Source of the DNA: Papaver somniferum
Lineage: Eukaryota; Streptophyta; Magnoliopsida; Ranunculales; Papaveraceae
Direction of reading: 5' to 3'
Length of the DNA stretch: 64,000 nt
Assembly: GCF_003573695.1 (NCBI RefSeq)
Contig: NC_039362.1
Location: 179,871,690-179,935,689 of the forward strand
Shown here: positions 58,517 to 64,000 of the stretch, piece by piece
How the letters are laid out: every line of letters begins with the position of its first letter
Position numbering within the stretch: position 1 is the stretch's first letter
Position numbers and translations under genes: made by a program
Notes under the pieces: model-generated
The model's input: only the letters and a program-made list of their open reading frames with translations
Database searches by the model: none
Told to the model about the DNA's origin: nothing

Positions 58517-61500
58517 ATGAAGTTTATTTGTTGGAATATGAACGGCTGCTGCTCTGATAAAAAATGGCTGCATCTCATGAACCTTTTTAGGAATCATAGA
58601 CCTACAACTATTTTTCTTTTAGAAACCATGGTAGATAGTGTTACTGTTAATAAGTACACACATTTTTTGCCTTTTGATTCTTGGTAATTTGTTCCTGCTA
58701 TTGGTTAATCGGGTGGCATGGCTATTGGATTCTTTAAAAAATCAAGTTTAGAGGTTGTAGGAATTTTATTCAATATGATTCATATAGTATGTGACATCAC
58801 ACCAGCCATTAAAAATTGTATGGTTACATTCATATACGGATCGTTAAATACTTAAGGTATTAAGAATCAATGGAACTATTTGAAACAAATTTACGAATCT
58901 GACAATAGGCCTTGGATTTTGCTTGGGGAACTATTTCAACTTTATTCTTAATGTATCGGAGAAGCAGGGTGACATTCCTGAGAACACTTTAGCTTCAGAC
59001 TTTGTCAAAAACTCGCTTTCGTTACTAAATTTTCATGAGGTTTACTCTTTTGGGAATCCTTTTACTTGGTGTAACAGAAGATTCAGGAATCCTTCCGAAT
59101 TAATATTCGAGAAACTTGATAGAGGTTTTATTAATGATAAATGGGTAATGCTTCTTCCTCCAACTAGGGTTACGAATTTAGGTAGAGTTTTTTCGAATCA
59201 TTGTCCTATCTTGTTACAATGCTTTCATCTTTCTGATAAATTGGCAATCCCCTTTAAATATTTCAAATGCTGGAAAGCTAGTCCTGACTTTAAAGATGTT
59301 CTTGTGAATTCTTGGGAAAAGGATAGTAAAGGCTCTTCAAGTTTTATCATTGTTGGAAAACTCAAGAATCTTAAGCATGATCTGTCATACTGGAATCTTA
59401 ATTCCTTTGGACACATTAAAACAACTATTAGTAAGTTAAATTATGAAATTGAAAAACTTCAAAGTATGGTATATAATCCATCTGTAGGTAATTTTATCCT
59501 TAATTATTCTAAGCAATTGGACTTCTGGTATGAAATAGAAAACTCGTTCTATAAGCAAAAATCGAGGATAGACTACTTCATGCAGTATGACAAGAATACA
59601 AATTTCTTTCATAATAATGTTAAGTTAAGGAACATGTATAATAGTATACATACTCTCAAAGATACTCAAGGTAATTGGCTAGAAAATAGGGATCAAGTGC
59701 TTCATCTTCTTACAGATCACTTTAAAAAGATTTATGCTTCTTCTTTGTCGTGTTCTTCTGATATTGATGATGTTCTTAAGGATGTAAAACCAATTATTAT
59801 TGATGAACTTAACATTAGGCTTGTTGCAATCCCTTCTGCTGAAGAGATCTTAGCAACAGTTAAAAATATGGCGCCATGGAAATCCCCGGGACCAGATGGC
59901 TTTCCGGGGGGGTTCTTTAGAGACAATTGGGATATCATTTCTACTGAACAAATTAATCATATGCAAGGGTTTTTTCGAAATAGGTTTCTTCTTAAACAAC
60001 TCAATCACTCCTTTATTGCTTTAATCCCAAAGGTTAGTAACCCCTCCACCCCTAATGATTTTCGACCTATTAGTCTTATTAACACTGTTTATAAAATCAT
60101 TTCAAAAATACTAACTAATCGCTTAAAGCATGTATTAGACTATCTAATTTCTCCTTATCAGTCGGCATTTATAGAAAATAGGCAAATTCATGATAATATT
60201 ATCATCAGCCATGAAATTTTGCATTCTTTTAAAACTAAGAAGAAGAAAAATAACAAGGATGGGTTTATGGCCATTAAATAAGAATTATCGAAAGCTTTCG
60301 ATCGTCTAGAATGGACATTCATTATTTCGGTATTTAAAAAGCTAGGTTTTTCAGATGACTGATGTCAGCTGATATACCAATGCATTAGCACAGTCTCATA
60401 CTCGATTCTTGTTAATGGATCCCCAGGAAAAATGTTTTTTCCTACTAGAGGAATTAGGCAGGGAGATTGTTTATCTCCCTATATTTTTATCATTTGCATG
60501 GAAACCCTCTTTCAACTGTTGATTAAAGGAGAGAATGAAAATGTTATTCAGGGTTTCAAGCTGAGGAAAAATAGCCCTCCTATTTCTCACTTATTTTTTG
60601 CAGATGATTGCATGCTATTCTCGAAAGCTTCTCTAACTTATGCTAAGAATCTGATGAAAATCATTAACAAGTTTGCTAAAGCTTCAGGTCAGGCAATTAA
60701 CCTCGAGAAATCTGGTTTATTTACTAGTAAAAAAATGCATCATAAACACATAAAATTGTTGTATAAAACTTTAGGAATCAAATTTCTAAGTAGCACAGAG
60801 AAGTATCTTGGTACTCCTCTGTTTGTCAACAGAGATAAAACTAAAACTTTTCATTTTCTCATTGATAAGTTTTATAACAGGCTAAGTAATACAAAAAAAC
60901 AAACCTTAATGGGGCTGGGAGAACTGTTGTGACCAAGCATGTTCTCTCTAGTCTTTCTATTTATCATATTCTTGTTTTCCTTTCCCTAAGAAAATTACCT
61001 CTAAAATGGACTCTATTCAAAGAACCTTCTGGTGGTCTAAGAAGAACTCTAGAAGAGGGGCATATTTTCGCTCATGGGGAGATATTGGAAAGTTAAAATT
61101 ATCAGTTGGTCTTGGTATTAGGAATTCTTTTGTTACAAACATGGCCCTTATTGCAAAATTAGGTTGGAGATTGTGTAGAAATCCCTCTCAGTTGATTACT
61201 ATTTTCCTTAAGGATAAATACTTCCCAAATTAGAATTTGTTAGAAATAGATAAGGTTGCAGATACTTCTTCTTGGATTTGGAAAGGAGTAGTCAAAAGTT
61301 TGGTTTTCCTTAGAGAAAATATTGTATATAAGGTAAATGATGGTAAGTATACAATGATCTGGAATAATTGTTGGCTTCCTGGTAACTCATGTCTTTCTAC
61401 TTCGACTGATTCTAATGCTGGAAACTTTGTTTATGTCAGTGAGCTTATTAATAATCATGATAATAAATGGAAATCTGATTTGATTTCTTCCATGTTTTCT

Positions 61501-62633
61501 CCTGAAGATGGTGCTAAGATTAGATCCCTTAAGGTAAATGTTCACAAAAGTGATGAAATTATGTGGGCACACACGAAAAATGGTAAATATACAGTTAAAT
61601 CGGCTTATAAAGCCTATATAAATGACTCTGTCTCTACTGAAGATGCCACTTTCTGGAAAAAAAAGTTTGGTCTATTGATTGTTTACCTAAAACTAAGTTC
61701 TTCATTTGGAAGATATTTTCCGATATGTTATCTGTTAATTCTCTTCTCAAGTTTTATAATCCTGATATTGAAGATTGATGTCCTCTGTGTAATAATGAGA
61801 TTGAGTCTGTAATGCATTTATTTTTTCATTGCCCTATAGCTGCTCATATTTGGTTTGCTCTCTCCTTACAACATCTTATTGCTGCTGACTATGATTGGAT
61901 AGATGATATTTTCTTATCTTGGTTTGATAAAAATCTGGGTAGTTCTCCTTATGTTGTGGAGTGGCCAAGTATTGGTGCAGTGGTACTGTGGTCAATCTGG
62001 AAGCTTAGATGTGATGTTATATTTAGAAAGGTTAAAATTAATCTGGATGCTACTATAATGGACATTAGAAGGTCTTTAAATACTTATATTGTTACTCCTC
62101 CTAAGCCCCAGAGTGTAACTTTGTTGATGACAAGGACTCCTATTCAGCAGATAGACCATATTATGTTTATAGATGGGTCTTTCAAATATTTTAACATGGG
62201 TATTGGTCTTATTTTGTGTGACACTTCAGGAAGGATAAAAAGGTGCAGAGCGGATTTTGGTCTGATTCCAGGTGTTGTTGCTGCTGAGACAATGGTCCTA
62301 ATGTTGGCTTGCTCATGGGTGAGTGAGATGAATCTTTCCAGAGTCCTCTTCGTCAGTGACTGCCTTCAGTTGGTGGATCTGCTTAATCAAAGGAAGGGTG
62401 AAATTGATTGGAGGTGTCAAGATCTATTAGATGAATGTCGGATTTCCATTTCCATTTGTGTGAATCCTAGGGTAGTTTGTCTTAAGCGTGCTAAGAATAA
62501 GATTGCCGATCGACTTGCACGGCGAGCTAGGCGATTTAGTTTAAAAGACATTTGGTTTTCTTCTCCTCATTTCTTACAAAATGTTTTGAGGAAAAAACCA
62601 TTAACTGAAATTTGTAATGATCTTTTCTTTTAA
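58517..62633 (+). pseudogene. LINE ORF2 (endonuclease-RT-zinc knuckle-RNase H), broken
   Basis: Starts MKFICWNMNG with catalytic Glu in LLETMV near 58617. It shifts frame near 58930 at the GDFN-like GNYFN. 58923-60281 continues the endonuclease end and RT: WKSPGPDGFPGG near 59878, DFRPISLINTVYK near 60057. After a TAA at 60279 comes ELSKAFDRLEW, then RGIRQGDCLSPY near 60449 and the catalytic FADD near 60597. Frameshifts near 60905 and 60985 and a TAG at 61231 precede IMWAHTKNGKYTVKSAYKAY (61558). Another frameshift near 61665 leads to CPLCNNEIESVMHLFFHC near 61780, the zinc knuckle. The RNase H closes the protein (FIDGSFKYFNMG, AAETMVLML, DRLARRAR), ending at TAA 62633. Confidence 0.9.
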
Positions 62634-62670
62634 TGAAATTTATGTGTTTCTCAGCAAAAAAAATAAAAAA

Positions 62671-62686
62671 ATATAACAAATTAATT
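62671..62686. other. LINE target-site duplication, right copy
   Basis: ATATAACAAATTAATT directly after the A-tail; identical to 55970-55985. Confidence 0.9.
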
Positions 62687-62875
62687 AATTTAATCATTAG
62701 CTAATTAAATAAATTTAACATTAACTAAATAAGGGTTGTTTAGTCATTATGAAAATACTTTAGATAAGGGTTTTTTAGAATTCCTAACGGATGACTTGTT
62801 TTTATCATATTAGGCGAAGCCCCTCGATTCTAATGTGAACTCCCCGTAATAGGTTTTTAGAAGTGTGATATGCCA

Positions 62876-63060
62876 CATAGAGCTGGCAAACGGGCGGGCC
62901 GGGGCTGGCTTGTTACGGGTTACACGGGTTCGGGTTAACACGGGCTAAAACCTGCGGGTTGATATTCTTCACGGGTGGTCATTTCTTCAACCCGCACCCG
63001 TAACGGATAAAGCTTGCGGGTTTGCGGGTTATCCGGCTTGTTTGATTAAAATTAAAATTA
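62876..63060. repeat. Possible hAT-type terminus with CGGGTT repeats
   Basis: Begins TAGAGCTGGCAAACGGGCGG, reminiscent of hAT ends (compare TAGGCCTGTCAAT at 40615). It carries about ten ACGGGTT/GCGGGTT phrases within 180 bp. No second end is in the window. Confidence 0.4.
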
Positions 63061-63313
63061 AAACTAAATTACGTCAATTTATGTCAAATTACAAGGATAA
63101 AAATCAAATTACAAGGATAAAAATCGTAAAATAATACAAGATACAAAAATTAAATTAACCTTGCACAGAACAACCCATATTAGTCACGACTCATGACAAT
63201 CATCATCATCAAGTTCTTCTTATTGTTCTTCCAGGCTTCTATCTGTTCAAGTATAACCACCATAACCCGTTGTATCAACATGTCTTGACTAAATAAGAAA
63301 ATAAAAATTGACC
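63061..63313. other. No gene recognised
   Basis: AT-rich spacer between the possible hAT end and the kinase fragment. Confidence 0.35.
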
Positions 63314-63318
63314 AGGAG

Positions 63319-63950
63319 TATTTTAAGGCGTGGTGTGGGATTTCCATCCAAGAGTGTATTTTCTAGCTTCAGATCCCTGTGACAAATTTCCTGTAGCACA
63401 AAAGATTAGAGCCCGATCCGTCATGTTGGCTGAAAGAATGTGAAACAGATTATGATCTGAAATAATGAAAAAGAAGATACCATGGAATGGCAGTAACCGA
63501 CTCCCGATATTAGCTGTTGGAAGAAAAATCTTGCCTGTTGAAATTGGACACGTTATAGTTGAATTCGGAGAAAAGAGAAACGGGGAACGAGCAAATGATT
63601 CTTGAAAAGACTAAGAAATCAACTAGAGTTTGTTTGATTGTACCTCGTCTTCACTGAATCGGCCTGCACTGCAGATTCTCTCGAAAAGTTCACCACCAGC
63701 TGCATACTCCATGACAATAGCTAAATGTGTTTGTGTTAGCAGAACCTGCACATAATAACAGTTTTAGATTCCTGACAATCATTTCAATCTTCGACAATAT
63801 TCTTCGCATTCTTATTAATTTCCAAAAAGTTGGGGAAATTTCAAATGTAAATGAATTAACCTGAAGTGCAGAGAATCAACACCGTACCTGCTTGAATTGA
63901 ACAATATTTGGATGCTTCAATATTTGGATGATTCAGAAATTGATTTAACA
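63319..63950 (-). pseudogene. SnRK2 protein kinase fragment, truncated
   Basis: Four minus-strand exon pieces: about 63888-63950 (HPNIVQFKQ), 63644-63745 ([20 protein letters not shown] then AGRFSEDE), 63481-63534 (ARFFFQQLISGVGYCHSM), and 63390 down to about 63319 ([20 protein letters not shown] then RLKI). The exon sizes 102 and 54 nt and the residues match plant SnRK2 kinases, which act in osmotic-stress/ABA signalling. The catalytic HRDLKLEN is present. Similarity ends just before the CDFG motif and no further exons follow. The first piece contains a 16-bp tandem duplication (CATCCAAATATTG twice) that breaks the frame. The glycine loop would lie past base 64000 or be missing. Non-functional as seen. 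Confidence 0.8.
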
Positions 63951-64000
63951 ATTGATAAAACAGAAGTTCAAGTTCCTCAAATTAATCCGCACAATCAATC

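Larger units (their letters stand above)
55986..62670 (+). mobile_element. Near full-length L1-type LINE with RNase H, 6.7 kb
   Basis: Bounded by a perfect 16-bp target duplication and ending in a poly(A)-like tail (AAAAAAAATAAAAAAA, 62655-62670). Order: 5' leader of about 880 bp, ORF1 (gag-like, CCHC), ORF2 (endonuclease, RT, zinc knuckle, RNase H). Both ORFs carry stops and frameshifts. It sits inside the MULE-like element. Confidence 0.93.
51968..62863. mobile_element. Putative Mutator-like element carrying a plant mobile domain gene (interrupted by a LINE)
   Basis: The left end AAACCTAATATTGGGGCTTC then ACATT is matched by the reverse complement of the right end AAACCTATTACGGGGAGTTC then ACATT. 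A second inverted block lies inside: TTTGGATGAACTCCGAACTG near 52577 against TTTGGATGAACTCCAAATCG as the reverse complement near 55520, and both arms carry many TTACGG-type phrases. Without the LINE the element would be about 4.2 kb. The exact ends and a 9-bp target duplication were not resolved, so the extent is an inference. Confidence 0.5.

Overview
This window is eukaryotic nuclear DNA from a flowering plant. It is AT-rich, its genes carry GT-AG introns, and it holds plant-type Ty3/gypsy, LINE, CACTA, hAT and Mutator-like elements, plant IREG/ferroportin exons, a CAN-type nuclease and an SnRK2 kinase fragment. The exact species cannot be read from the sequence; an early-diverging eudicot such as a poppy relative is only a guess. 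Two protein-coding genes look complete: a staphylococcal-nuclease-type Ca2+-dependent nuclease (CAN family, minus strand, 9 exons, 9090-10918) and a ferroportin/IREG metal exporter (SLC40 family, plus strand, 8 exons, 25695-28214).

Layout. 1-2831 is the 3' part of a decayed Ty3/gypsy element. 3060-8860 holds tandem repeats, the 3' exons of an unrecognised minus-strand gene (5060-6183) and a repeat-rich segment built on GAAACC/GGTTTC. 9090-10918 is the CAN gene. 11688-12796 is a 1.1 kb element with long terminal inverted repeats. 12.9-21.5 kb holds LINE pieces, an array of about 18 near-palindromes (13637-14389) and a long AT-rich stretch with duplicated and triplicated segments. 21.7-28.6 kb is an IREG pair, a pseudogene followed by an intact copy, bracketed by two oppositely oriented tRNA-Val(AAC)-like sequences. 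The two IREG copies share a 258-bp stretch of complete identity inside otherwise diverged genes.

28.7-51 kb is a nested insertion zone. A decayed LINE (30.4-32.27 and 42.78-43.13 kb) is split by a 10.5-kb CACTA element (32270-42784). The CACTA contains TNPA-like exons, tRNA-derived repeats, a LINE 3' piece and a 1.67-kb hAT element with a perfect 8-bp target duplication. Next comes a third, shredded IREG copy. Its exon 4 is interrupted by a 3.57-kb insertion (43541-47113), which itself carries a 1.02-kb Mutator-like element (45024-46042). 52-62.9 kb looks like a Mutator-like element carrying a plant mobile domain gene, interrupted by a 6.7-kb LINE (55986-62670) with a 16-bp target duplication. 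The window ends in a broken SnRK2 kinase fragment (minus strand).

Functionally, the two intact genes are unrelated neighbours: one acts in nucleic-acid degradation, the other in Fe/Co/Ni-type metal export. Everything else is mobile DNA or gene relics, so the main story is layered transposition, local IREG duplication and decay.
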